A DNA stretch of 64,000 nucleotides from Erodium maritimum (taxonomy: Eukaryota; Streptophyta; Magnoliopsida; Geraniales; Geraniaceae), in assembly GCA_963921825.1 (NCBI GenBank), contig OY997588.1:59094803-59158802 (forward strand), given 5' to 3'. The stretch's first letter is position 1, and each line of letters begins with the position of its first letter. Of the stretch, positions 34,668 to 45,290 are shown one piece after another. A program made the translations under genes and the position numbers. The notes below the pieces were generated by a model. It was not told where the DNA came from, made no database searches, and saw nothing but the letters and a program-made list of their open reading frames with translations.

Positions 34668-36409
34668 TTTTTTAGCGAAAGGTACATATTTCATTAATCA
34701 AAATATAGAATGACAGTAAGGTGCATCAGAGACTCTCTGACCACAAAGACTAGGGCAAGGACATTTAAGAATGTTCGCTTTTCTTTTCATAGTGGAACCG
34801 TGCTTGACGGTATTGAATTGGTGCCCTATGGGCAAGGACAGAATACGGTTGGAGGGAATGGGGTACCGGAAATCAGAGACCTCGACGGTAATAGTGATGG
34901 TGGGAGGCAAAGCATCGATTAGGGACCCCTCCCAAGGCCAGTCCCCGATGCTTAGGCATGGCCTCATCCCTCCCAGCGAGGCTTCTTCCCCGCCTGTGAC
35001 TTTTCTCCCCAACAAGATGCAGACGACTCCTTCCACCACCCTCCAACAGCTGCTCTTCCCCGAGCCCAGGTCGCTTGTACTTTAACAGCTCCTCCGCCGC
35101 CTATCCCACCACTCTCTAGTGATGAGGGATCAGTGGTGGACTTAGCAAGGAGCTGGTACCCACCAGCCGTCCGCCGGATCTTCGTGTGTACAAAAGCCGG
35201 GGTACGGGAGCTGGACCACCCATGGAGGCCCGGCTTTTCCGACGGAGCACGGGAACCCTGGTTAGGTACCTGGTCCATTGTTACGCTAGACCCCTTCCCC
35301 CGAGGTGATCCAGCAATAGGTAACGGGTCCATTGTCAGCAGGACCGTGGCAGTATCCTCCAGTCCCCCGTCTAGGAAAACTCCTTCTCCACCATATGCCA
35401 CATGGTGTCGCGGCCGCAACACCAAGACTCGGAAGCCATCTCTCCTATGGGTAGGGACCGGATTAACCCCATCAGGGGGAACCCACACCCTTTTCCGCTA
35501 ACAAGTCCATCTTCGACGATCAGCTATGGAAGAGGTCTCCACCATGATCCTCCACTCCCCATACCTGTCGCAAACCGGATATTGACGATGAGTCCTGACC
35601 CTCGTGGTCGTAGTGTATGTCGTGCACTCTGGAACCTCCATATTTGTACCCGCTCCTAGGGTTCCTGGCGAGAGCCGAACCCTAGCCATTACGACACCCA
35701 TCCCAGGCAGAAAGCGAAGAGCTTGTTGCCGCAGCGATACTAGCAGTGGCGGAACCCTAGATCTGACGGCAGGCGCCCTAGACACCAGAGCGAGGTCTTG
35801 GCGGCGGTGGGCCCTGAGAGGCATGTTAGGGTTCGGCCCCCGAGGAGAGGACATGTAACTTGGAGGCGAAGTCATCGATATTAGCCGCTCCCACCTCCGA
35901 CGCTCCCCGTGCTGCCGATAAAGAGTATCACCCGGGGGATGGGTGGGCAATCCTCGCGGAATAGAGAACCCCGGCGATCCCAACGGAACTGAAACCCGGG
36001 TCATAGAAGTCGTCGGTAAAGGAGGCTAGGGTGAGGTATGTGGGAGAGAAGCGGGTGGTTGTGATAGGAACTGTAGAACATGCGGAGGGTGGATTCCAGA
36101 CGAATCCGATAGAGGGGGTATGGCGATCGGTGTTGGAGTCACCGGTTTCACAAGGGGGCGGGAGGGGGGAGAGGCAGCGAGGCTGTGGAAAAGCCAGCCA
36201 CTCCCACCCGTAGTTAAACTCCGCACCAGCGTGGTCTGTGAGGTCAACTGAATGGGAAAGGCCAACACATGGACGAAGAATCCGACAGGCCCAAACGGCT
36301 TAGCAGCAACAACGACAGACAGAGGCTCCACAACGACGACGGAGGCTAGGACTAAGGATAGGGTAGGCTCTCAATTCTAGAGAGAGTTTGAGCTTTTTTT
36401 CCCACCCCC
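34668..36409 (-). mobile_element. Non-autonomous LINE-like insertion with 11-bp TSD (copy 2)
   Basis: Perfect 11-bp duplications GTCTCGGAGTT flank it at 34657-34667 and 36410-36420. On the minus strand it starts GGGGGTGGG and ends in an A-run after an AATGAAATATGTACC tail, as plant L1-type LINEs do. The 1742 bp hold GC-rich low-complexity reading frames (for example 35498-36004 and 34964-35488, minus) but no endonuclease or reverse transcriptase, so it must have been mobilised in trans. The 3' part is related to 1183-1829. Confidence 0.75.
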
Positions 36410-36420
36410 GTCTCGGAGTT

Positions 36421-36589
36421 GATTGAGTTTTCATAATATCTTTTTTCAATTTCACCTTTATTTTCCTTTCCATTAGATTCAAAGAATTAGGGAAGTCTAG
36501 GGCGCACTTTAATTAGTATCCACTTCACTTTTCTTCCCATTAGATTCAAACATAAAGGGAAGTCTAACGTTCCATTTTAATCAGCATCA
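36421..36589. other. Short spacer with a repeated motif
   Basis: Two diverged copies of a block with CCATTAGATTCAAA and GGGAAGTCTA lie at about 36470-36502 and 36537-36569. No gene. Confidence 0.5.
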
Positions 36590-36712
36590 CCCTCCAGGGG
36601 CGGAACCAACACCCTATACAGAATGAAAACTAGCTTAATGGTTAAAGTTATTCCTTTATTTCTCTTGTATCTTGGGTTCGATTCCCACTGGAACACCCTT
36701 ATTTTTTTTTTT
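36590..36712 (+). mobile_element. tRNA-derived SINE
   Basis: A pol III A box TAGCTTAATGG (36631-36641) and B box GGTTCGATTCC (36675-36685) are about 33 bp apart, as in a tRNA gene, followed by a T-rich tail. The surrounding sequence does not fold as a tRNA cloverleaf, so a SINE is the better call. The left edge is approximate (near the CAGGGGCGGAACC block, which also occurs near 39418). Confidence 0.65.
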
Positions 36713-36723
36713 GTACCTGGGTT

Positions 36724-37354
36724 TAGGGATGGCAAAACGCCCCGACCCAGACGGGGACCCGACGTCCCCGCCCCGTGCGGGGCGGGTTCGGGGCGGGGAT
36801 TTTTTATACGGGGTGGTAAACGGGGATTTTGGCGGGGGCGGGGCAAGCACTCCTCGCCCCGCGGGGCGCCCCACCCCGTGCCCCGCGGGGATCCCCGCTC
36901 TATTAATTTAAAAAATATATATATTAATAATTAATATTTTTTTTTAATAAAACATAATATATTGTTTTTACATATGATATTTACTTATTTAAATTTTATA
37001 TCTAAAAAATAGAAAACTTAGTTCAAAAATGTCAAACGGTAATTTTTGCTTATTTATATTTTATATCTAAAAGATAGAAGACTTAGTTCGAATATGCACA
37101 TTATGAGACACGAAAGTCGTGTGATGTTTGTTTTGTATGCGTGTTGTCTAATATTATGAATTAAGAATTGTGTGATATAAAAATGTGTATTTTTTTTCGG
37201 GGAGAAAATGGGGCGGGGAATCCCCGTGCCCCGCGGGGAATCCCCGTTTCCCCGTGGGGCGGGGTCAAAGCGGGGTCAATGCGGGGTGCGGGGCGGGGAG
37301 CGAGGAAGCGGGGCTGGGACGGGGCGCGGGGTCCCCGCCCCGTTGTCATCCCTA
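36724..37354. mobile_element. GC-rich hAT-like MITE, 631 bp
   Basis: Terminal inverted repeats TAGGGATGGCAA (36724-36735) and TTGTCATCCCTA (37343-37354) are flanked by 8-mers CCTGGGTT (36716-36723) and CCTGGGCT (37355-37362), 7 of 8 matching. An 8-bp TSD and a TAGGGATG end fit the hAT superfamily. The two ends are extremely GC-rich with many GGGGCGGGG and CGCGGGGATCCCCG palindromes; the middle (36900-37190) is AT-rich. ORFs in it are low-complexity artefacts. Confidence 0.85.
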
Positions 37355-37362
37355 CCTGGGCT

Positions 37363-38448
37363 TGCCCATATATTGGGCCTTATTTCTTCTTGCTTTTTCA
37401 CTAGTAATTTATGCGCACAGATGGAATATTGGGTCTTAATTTGTTTTTTTACTAATAATTTATGCAAGTCTAGATTAGGTCTTAACCATTCCTTACTGAT
37501 TTTTACTTATTTTTTGTATTGATTTTTTACCTTGTTTTACAGATTTTTTTGGGGCTTATTCTTTCATATCTATTTTTTGTGTATATTTTTACTGAATTGA
37601 TTTTTTTTACTTGCTTGAGATTGAACTTTCATTTTTAACTAACTCTTACTTATTTTTATACTAACTTGTTGGGCCTTAATCATCTGTATCTAATTTTTGC
37701 TTAGGTATTTTTACATATTTGATTTTTTTGCTAATCTTCATATCTGAATTTTTTTAGCCTTAGTGTCTGATAATAACTACATGTACGAAAATTATATTAT
37801 GCTATATAAGACTATCAAATACAGACATGTTGTGTGTCTTTAATAATAATTCAATAATATTTTAATTTCAAAACAAAATAATTGAACATTTTTATCTTGA
37901 ACTAGAATTAATCTATCATAAAATATATTATTAAAAATAAATTAATAACCAAAACCTTAAACACTAAATTATAAATATATTAAAAAAAATCCTCATATTT
38001 CAGTCATAAATATTACTAACTAAATAAAAAAATATTTAACATGCTGTGGAGTTCAAATAGACCGTTGATTAGATTGTATTTAAAAAGTCAAAATGTAAAT
38101 CAAAAAAGTTAAATAGTAATCTCATACAAGAAAATATTTTTGAGTATTAACAATAAAGTAATTTTTATTCGTTTTAAAAAAAGTTGGCGTCTCTTATATA
38201 TCATGTACTATATGAATGATTAGGTATTGAAATTTTTGTATTTGATTTAATAACTTTTTAATAAGATATTTTGTTTCTTCTTGTTAAAAGTTTCTTTATC
38301 CGTTTTAATAGGAGAAGAAAATAACTATGTTTGAAATGGAGAACGAGCAAAAATAATCAGATACATCGAGTTATATGAAAACCAATTTATATGACAACAA
38401 TTAGAATTTTTTTTTTGTTTTCATGATTAATGTTATTTAAATTATATA
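37363..38448. other. AT-rich stretch, nothing recognised
   Basis: Very AT-rich sequence with no gene-like frame, no clear repeat structure and no RNA gene that I can support. Confidence 0.5.
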
Positions 38449-38501
38449 TCAATCATGAGGATATACATACAATTTATTGAACGAGCAATATAATATAATA
38501 C

Positions 38502-38594
<93 letters not shown>

Positions 38595-38876
38595 ATATTG
38601 ATGGAATACCATGAATCGTATTTCTGGTTCCGCCCTGGTTCTGAACCATCGACGCCATCGCTTGCAACGTCGTGATGTTTTCTTGGAGTTGGCCCTTCGT
38701 ACGCCCTGCCGCGCTGGCCATCGCTTCCACCTGAGGTCGAAGCGTCTGAAACTGCTCTGAGAGGTCAATCACTGGCGCATTGAGTTGCTGCATGCTTGTC
38801 GTTGCTGCTCATCGTGCCATCTCGTCGAGGTTTGCCGCTCGTATCATCGTTTCCATGGATTTTGGCTCTGATGCCA
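38449..38876 (-). pseudogene. Gypsy-like gag start and primer-binding site (fragment)
   Basis: On the minus strand a tRNA-Met-like primer site (TGGCATCAGAGCC, plus-strand 38864-38876) is followed by the start of a gag-like frame (MQQLNAPVIDLSEQFQTLRP). The frame runs into a microsatellite and no more of the element is seen. Broken fossil. Confidence 0.55.
38503..38593. repeat. Compound microsatellite (CTT)n(ATT)n
   Basis: About 28 bases of CTT run directly into about 62 bases of ATT. On the minus strand it reads (AAT)n(AAG)n and produces poly-Asn/poly-Lys artefact frames. Confidence 0.97.
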
Positions 38877-38877
38877 C

Positions 38878-39232
38878 TGATAGGACTCGGAAAATTTGCT
38901 ACTCTTTATTGATTTATCGAAGAACTTTGTTCTACTTCTATGAAACTCTCACGTACACACTCACAATGAACAAGATGATGGTCTACTACGTGCTGATTGG
39001 CTTTCATAGTCGTTGACTCAAGCCACGTGGCTATTTCTTATTGGTTAGCTCATAATAAATTCTAACAACTCGTAACAACTTTAACGGTCTCGCTCTCCTC
39101 CTGCTACGTCACTACCTCGTGTCACCTCGTGCGGTTTAGTTGATACGCTGCGTTTTGGGTCGTCGTCTTGGAGTCCTGACACGTCGGCCATGGCTTCCAC
39201 CGCCAAAAAATCGCGTGTCCTCCGTATTTACA
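38878..39232 (-). repeat. Short LTR of the Gypsy-like fragment
   Basis: The block adjoins the primer site, begins TGATAGGACTCGG and ends CGTATTTACA on the plus strand (TGTAAATACG...CCTATCA on minus), so it looks like a 355-bp 5' LTR. There is no second LTR; the right boundary is inferred from the TG...CA rule. Confidence 0.5.
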
Positions 39233-40130
39233 GTTTCAAGGTCATGCTTGTTTCGAAGATCTCATGGACCGTCATGATGTAGTAGTTGCGGAGCTTGCCG
39301 AACCAGAGATTCAAAATAAGTTGGAGAAACCGAAGTTATGCCCTGGGCTTGACTATTTTATTAGTACATCCTTTTTAATTCCTCCGACACAACTAGGTGG
39401 ATTAATCTTGTATCAGACAGGGGCGGAACCAAAGGGGTATAGGTTGTTCCATGGAACACCCTGTACTAGACCTCATCCCACTAACAATAGTGTGGATAGA
39501 AAAAACTGTAACAAGAACGATATCATGAGGACTACTGGAGTTGAACCAAATATAACCCTCCAGTGGGTTGCTGAATGACATGCCTACCCTTTGCTACCAT
39601 TTCAATATTCAAAATTATGCCATCAACCCTTGATTCAGAATGCTGAACCATGTCAATTTCTTTTCCATATTACAACCATCCATCATACCCAGAACGAAAA
39701 ACACAGTTTCAAACAGTCCATCTCGATGTCGCCTGCAAATTCACAGTAAAGATCTTGGAGACCCGACCTCAGACTACTCCAACAACTCTACTTCGCCTCT
39801 CTCCATTTCAATCAGAAATTTGAGTTGCGATATACCTCTGCCTGCAGAGCCTCCTCCTCCTCTTGCTTCAGAGCTTTGGAATCAAACTTCAACAAAGCTG
39901 TATTCCCGAGTACATCAAGTCACCAATGTATAGCTCCAACTTTTAGTCTTCGACCAAGGCGAGTCTGAAATAACAATCCATTACATCATAGTTAAATCTG
40001 ACCTTTACGAAGAAAAATTATGTTTCGAAGAATTAAAGTGCCATAAATATGAGTTGAATAAGACAAGGGATGTCCTTTCTGGAAGTGGTGCATGTAATTG
40101 CCATCAAATTTGTTGGTCAAGATGTATCTC
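39233..40130. other. Unassigned stretch upstream of the MITE
   Basis: Two weak frames were examined (39264-39578, plus; 39640-39933, plus) and neither contains a recognised domain. A GGGGCGGAACCAA block near 39419 matches the SINE edge near 36600. Exon pieces of an unrecognised gene cannot be excluded. Confidence 0.35.
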
Positions 40131-40518
40131 GGGATAATTGTAAACAAATACGCTGAGGTATTCACTTTTGGCAAGTTGAAGTCCTCTTCTTTGATAACTG
40201 CAAAAAGTGCACTAAACTTGACTTTTTCTTGCACTGTAAATTTGTTTCAAAACCATTTTACCCTTTAAAATAATAATATGTAAAAAAAATCTAACCTCCA
40301 AAGAAAAGAAAATTAATAGAGGCAAATATTCAGGATTTTTTATTTTTTACTTATTATTTTTGAAATTTCAGGGGTAAAATCATCATTTTAAAACAAATTT
40401 ACAGAGACACAAATTTACAAAGTTCAGGAGACTTTTTTTGCAATTATCAAAGAGTAGGCTACATTTGCAAAAAAAAAAAAAAACTGAATACCTCAAGGTG
40501 CTTTTTTGCAATTATCCC
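40131..40518. mobile_element. Fold-back MITE, about 388 bp
   Basis: Ends GGGATAATTG and CAATTATCCC are inverted, and the arms continue to pair inward in diverged form for over 100 bp (GAGGTATTCA, CTCTTTGATAA, GTAAATTTGTTT blocks). No clear TSD is seen. No coding content. Confidence 0.65.
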
Positions 40519-40627
40519 TTGCATATTTATTTGGGCAATATCTTCAAGCCTAGGGAATTATCATAACTTACAAGTTACAACTGCTGTCCCTTCTTTGGCA
40601 GGGGCTCTCACTGGTACAACTAAGATA

Positions 40628-40820
40628 TCCAAACTAATAAATCTTTTTTTCTTATCATGAGTACTCATAGAATGTGCAAATTTACTACAATACCCAAACT
40701 AACAAATCTTGCATTCTTATCACAAATATTTGTAGAATATGCAAATTTAGTATGACACCCAAACTAAGAAATCTTCCATATTCTTACCACAAACACTCAT
40801 AGAATGTGCAAACTTATACC
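40628..40820. repeat. Minisatellite, three units of about 65 bp
   Basis: Three successive copies of a unit with CCAAACTAA, AAATCTT, CTTATCA, ACTCATAGAATGTGCAAA. Diverged by several substitutions and small length changes. Confidence 0.75.
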
Positions 40821-41858
40821 AAACGCCTACATAATCATAGACAAACCATAAACAACAGTTACATTTTAATGTAACATATAGACAAGAGTATAACGTTAGC
40901 GATTTTAACATTAATGACGGAAATAAGCATACCTGGAACTTGGATACTAGACCTTTACTGTGCCGTAGGTTTTGTCACTGTTGAGAAGCTCAGATACCAT
41001 TACTTGGCTTCAGATCCATCCACCAGGGGTGCCAATAAAAAAACCACTTGCGGGCACAGGACATGCACAAGTGCAATTTGCTGAAGAGTTGAGAAGCTGG
41101 TTGAACACAGATATAAAAAGAAGTACAGCCAAATGTTTGTTGACAAGTTCCTCGGCAATGTTTTGACATTCAACCATCATTAACTTCTCATAATAGGAAT
41201 CGATCATGACAGTAATCCGCTATAATAGATGTGAAGGAAGATGAATGATTAGACACCAATCTTCTTGTGGATCCACATCGTTATTTAAAAACCTACAGAG
41301 ATCAGGAGAAATATAGAACATTAATAGCCCACATAAACATTGGCCATACAATTAAATGATTTGGCCAGATTGTGTATGATTAAGGGAGACCATGTTACCA
41401 TTAATGATTGGTTATAATAAGACAATGGATGAAGTCATTGCAGTTTTTTTGTGTGCCGCCTATAATACAGCAATGCTACTCGGCAGAGGAGAAAAGGATA
41501 ATACGAAATGAACAAGGCAGCAAAAGAGTAAAAATCCGGATGACGGGCAGCATAAGACGAGAATGCAGAAATGGAAAAGAAAGGACCCATTTTAAATTAG
41601 TACAGACAACAAAATAGATAAATGAATCAACATTACCAGAAAACTAACAAAAATATTTTTAAATAATTCAATGGAGCACTAAATATACATGTATCCACTT
41701 ACTTGGTTTAGGATCCGTCTAGCTGGGTGGGTACCATAGAGCCACATGATGCACACAAAAACATAATGTGGAAGTGTTTAGCCACTGCCTTGAACCCAAC
41801 AACTACTTCAAACAGCCTGCCTTTGTAATGGACTAATAGTATCCGCTCACCTGGAAAG
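40821..41858. other. 3' flank of the PPR gene, with one unexplained frame
   Basis: The gene's 3' UTR should lie at the right end (up to 41858). The minus frame 41010-41207 has ordinary amino-acid composition (AEELVNKHLAVLLFISVFNQ) but no domain I recognise. The rest is unassigned. Confidence 0.35.
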
Positions 41859-43865
41859 TCATCCACTGGTTTGCACATCCATTAATTTCATGTACTGAAG
41901 TTTATCAGCTCCTAGGAAATCAACCACCTTGGATATGGAAGTAGCACAAGGAGACAATTTCCTCTCAACCATCTTCTGTAGAAGATCGAATGCCCCGTCT
42001 CTCTCGTTCCATTTTAGAAATCCATGTACGATTGTACTAAGAGTTACCTCATTTGGTTTAGTTCCATTCTCTTCCATCTTCAACACCAATTCATTTGCTT
42101 CTTCAAGAAATCCCTCCTGACAAAGTCCAGTTATCATGATATTATATGTAATAACAGTAGGCTGAACACCTTTAGTAGAAAGCAGGCTAAAGAGTTCCCG
42201 TGCATCTCCAAGCTTCCTAGCTAAGCAAAACCCATTGATCATTACATTATAGGTTATAACATCTGGCTTAACACCTTTCTCAACCATTTCCTCCAATAAA
42301 CTAGAAGCATGATCAACCCTCCCATTCTTCGAAAGACCATCCATCATAGCATTATATATTGATGTAGTGGAGTTACAACCTCCTCCATCCATCTCTCTAA
42401 ACAATGTACAAGCTGTATCCACATTTCCCATCTTGCATAACCCATCGATTACAATTCCGTAGGCGAATGGGGCCAGCTGAACATCTTTCAACATTTCATG
42501 TAGCTTGCGAAATAATTTGAGGGCAGTATCACCTTCACCTCTCAAAAAGAGGCCCTGAATTATAGAGCTAATGGTAATGAGATTTGGCATAATGCCTTTC
42601 TTAACCATTTCGCCTATGAAACTCAAAGCTACCTCAACCCTTCCACTCTTGCAAAGACCATCAATGATTGCACTATATATTACTAAGTTGGGATTACAAT
42701 GTCCTTTTTTCATTTCTTTAAGCAGGTCAATAGCCGCAACCACATTTCCCATCTTGCATAACCCATTCATTACGGTTCCGTAAGTGACTTGATCAAGTCG
42801 AACTTCTTTCAGCACTTCAGGTAGCTTGTAAAACAATTTGAGAGCAGCATCACCTTCACTCCTCAAAAAGAGGCCCTTAATCAACGTATTAAAAGTAAAA
42901 AGATCTGGCACAAATCCTGTCTGAATCATTTCTCCTAAGAAAATAAAAGCATCATCAATCGTTCTATGCTTGCAAAGACCATGAATGATTGTATTACACA
43001 TATTGGTGTCTGGACTATGGACGCCTCGTCTCATATCCCTGAACAAGCCAATAGCCGCTACCACATTTCCCGTCTTGCACAAACCATCAATTACCGTCCC
43101 ATAAGTGACCTGATTAGGTGGGATTGGTAGCTTTTGAAACAATCTAAGGGCAGCATTAGCTTCCCCCTTCAAAAAGAGACCCCTAATCAACGTAGTATAA
43201 GTGACAAGATCCGGTCTAATACATTTCTTAACCATTTCGCCTACGAATCGAAAAGCCCAGCTCACATTTCCCATCTTGCACAAACCATCGATTACAATTG
43301 CATAAGTGAATACATTCGGTTCACAATTTCTACCCAACTGATGAAACAATCTCATTGCATCAACTTCCCTACCCTCCATAAATCGGCCCTTAATCAGATG
43401 ATTAAAAGTAACCGTGTCTGGTTCAAACCCATTTTTAATAATACATCCCAACAGCGAAAAACCATAACCCACTCCAACACCATTTTTCAAGCGACAACAA
43501 GAACAAATGACAAGTTTTAGGGTAAGAAAATCAATAGGAACAGGAACAGAACGCATACCCATTTCTCTGTAAAGAGAAAGGACCTTGGAATGGCATCCCA
43601 TTCTGCTCAGATCGATTAAGTGTTCACAGAAATCGGAGATTGGACGAAATGGTTGAGATCTCGGCACTCGATTGAAATCGGAGAGAATGCAGGTCAGCCT
43701 ATTTGAGGGTTTTACATGCACTGGGCCATCTGGGTTGGGAGAATTTTGAGGGTTTCTAGAAATTTGGGATTGGGATTGAAGGGAAACGGTAGCTTGGTCT
43801 CCGATTCGAGTACCATCGGAACAGGCGGCGACTCCGGCACTATACCTCCGAACCGCCGTCTTCAT
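41859..43865 (-). CDS. P-class pentatricopeptide repeat (PPR) protein, 668 aa
   Basis: P-class PPR proteins bind single-stranded organellar RNA, one base per repeat, and stabilise, process or help translate a transcript. The frame is complete and intronless; an in-frame TAG at 43869-43871, two codons upstream of the ATG, fixes the start. Residues 1-60 are rich in Arg, Ser and Ala and could be a mitochondrial or plastid presequence. After two degenerate repeats (about 78-149), about 14 canonical repeats run from residue 150 to about 645, most with signatures like VTYNTLIDGLCK. There are no E, E+ or DYW domains, so it is not a classical editing factor. The GLCK-rich repeats resemble restorer-of-fertility-like PPRs, but that is inference. 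Position 5/35 pairs read by eye include T-N, N-D and N-N (predicted A, U and C), mixed with unusual Gly-5 repeats. Confidence 0.93.
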   Translation of the reverse strand: MKTAVRRYSAGVAACSDGTRIGDQATVSLQSQSQISRNPQNSPNPDGPVHVKPSNRLTCILSDFNRVPRSQPFRPISDFCEHLIDLSRMGCHSKVLSLYREMGMRSVPVPIDFLTLKLVICSCCRLKNGVGVGYGFSLLGCIIKNGFEPDTVTFNHLIKGRFMEGREVDAMRLFHQLGRNCEPNVFTYAIVIDGLCKMGNVSWAFRFVGEMVKKCIRPDLVTYTTLIRGLFLKGEANAALRLFQKLPIPPNQVTYGTVIDGLCKTGNVVAAIGLFRDMRRGVHSPDTNMCNTIIHGLCKHRTIDDAFIFLGEMIQTGFVPDLFTFNTLIKGLFLRSEGDAALKLFYKLPEVLKEVRLDQVTYGTVMNGLCKMGNVVAAIDLLKEMKKGHCNPNLVIYSAIIDGLCKSGRVEVALSFIGEMVKKGIMPNLITISSIIQGLFLRGEGDTALKLFRKLHEMLKDVQLAPFAYGIVIDGLCKMGNVDTACTLFREMDGGGCNSTTSIYNAMMDGLSKNGRVDHASSLLEEMVEKGVKPDVITYNVMINGFCLARKLGDARELFSLLSTKGVQPTVITYNIMITGLCQEGFLEEANELVLKMEENGTKPNEVTLSTIVHGFLKWNERDGAFDLLQKMVERKLSPCATSISKVVDFLGADKLQYMKLMDVQTSG

Positions 43866-44114
43866 CCTCTAGCAGACGCACAGGTCTAACGCAAAACACT
43901 AAAACGATGAATTTTCAGGTTACTTCATTTTATTTTAAAATGGAGACTTTTTATTTAAGTTTTATAAGAAATGTAAACCCTTAAATTATTCCAATTAATT
44001 TGGTTCAAGGCGAGCAGAATATATTCCCGAATGATAATTTGAATTCTCTTGTTCTCTTTTTTCTCTTGAGGGGAAGCTTTTTATTTGAGGGTATTTTCGA
44101 ATAATCCAGATTTT
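43866..44114. other. 5' flank of the PPR gene
   Basis: The minus-strand promoter and 5' UTR of the PPR gene should lie here. The sequence is AT-rich; no TATA box can be assigned with confidence. Confidence 0.4.
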
Positions 44115-45290
44115 TTAAGAATAAACTGAATATTATTAAATACGTAAATCGACATTTAAAGCTTCCAGCAACACATCTTGGATTATGTGCTACCTTTCAT
44201 CTCTCTACGAATGTACTTCAATTTGAAACCCGGGATCCGTCTTAACAATATTCGACACTCCTTGACCATCAGACCAATCGAAGAGATCATGTCAGCTTAA
44301 CTATTTATCTCATGACCACTCCGAGACAATCTGATTCGATCGTTTCTATCGTCCACCTTACTTCGTATATCCATATAAGGGGTTCTTTGAGAGTGAGGAT
44401 CTTAACTAACCCTGGCTTCTACTGCCTAGGTAAACACTACATAGCTAGCTATCATAGCTATCCCATGCTCGTTCCAATACACCATTCCTCTTCCCCCCAT
44501 ACTCAATCCTAGGACCGTCCCATCAACATTGACTTTCAACTCGCCTTGCCTCGGTTTGATCCACCGCATCCCACCACTACCGTCCTCACTGATTGGCAGA
44601 GTCACCTCCAGTTAGGCCCTCTTTAAAGCCTCTTAATCCTTGAGCAAGCCTATGGTAGACTCCTAAATCCTCTCTGGTGGTATCTCCTCTTGAGCCCAAA
44701 CCCTTTTGTTTCTTTCCTTCCATACCTCCCACCAAATTGAAACCGCTATCTCTACCAATCCTGTCTGACCCAAACCCCAACAGTGTTCTGACCAAGCCTT
44801 CGGTTCTATCTCTTCTGACAGTGGCACAACCCCAACCACGCCTAAACTTGAGCCACATCCAAGCATTCGAACAAGATATTTTCCTCATTCTCCCACACTT
44901 CCCACAACACTGTTGCAACGGTACATATATGCCTCTCAGATTAACATTAGCTGGTAGTGAACCCGTCATAATCCTCCAGACTAAGTGCTTCACTTTTGAG
45001 GGACTTGGAGTGGCCAAAGATTCCGCCAGAATAGATCCTGGTTCTTCGCCCGTCATCTCCCCCTACAACTCTGGATCACACATGTACGTGTCCCTGACTA
45101 GGTAAAGTCTGTTCCTTGAACCCCACTAGTACCACTCGTCCTCACTTGGGAATCGTCTTAAGGGGAATCTAGATGATGCTCGCAACCGTCCAGTCACCAA
45201 ATACCTCATCGATCAGTCCCCTATTCCATCGTTGCCCTCCCCCTCCACAATTAACTGATTCACCGTCATGTTCTCTAGCCCCACCGCCTA
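44115..45290 (-). mobile_element. LINE (L1-type) ORF2 3' fragment with zf-RVT and RNase H
   Basis: Minus-strand translation shows a LIDEVFGDWTV block (about 45215), then the zf-RVT-like region SKVKHLVWRIMTGSLPANVN with CGKCG (near 44900), then IWWEVWKERNKRVW (near 44720), and an RNase H block of the KPRQGELKVNVDG type near 44545. This is the usual order at the 3' end of plant L1 ORF2. The frame shifts between blocks and stops occur, so it is dead. It lacks the endonuclease and RT core; no TSD or clear poly-A was found. Confidence 0.85.

Noticed and set aside
34964-36004. Two GC-rich minus frames (34964-35488 and 35498-36004) as host genes
   Set aside because: Both lie inside the LINE-like unit bounded by the 11-bp duplication, and their composition is low-complexity.
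36631-36686. A tRNA gene
   Set aside because: A and B boxes are present, but acceptor and anticodon stems cannot be formed; a SINE explains the boxes and the T-rich tail.
36623-37522. Gly/Pro/Arg-rich overlapping frames around the hAT-like MITE
   Set aside because: They result from GGGGCGGGG repeats read in several frames.
38442-38793. Poly-Asn or poly-Ile/Arg protein
   Set aside because: The homopolymer runs come from the (ATT)n(CTT)n microsatellite.
39264-39933. Two plus-strand frames as host genes
   Set aside because: No recognised domain, no clear splice context and repeat blocks in between; left as unassigned sequence.
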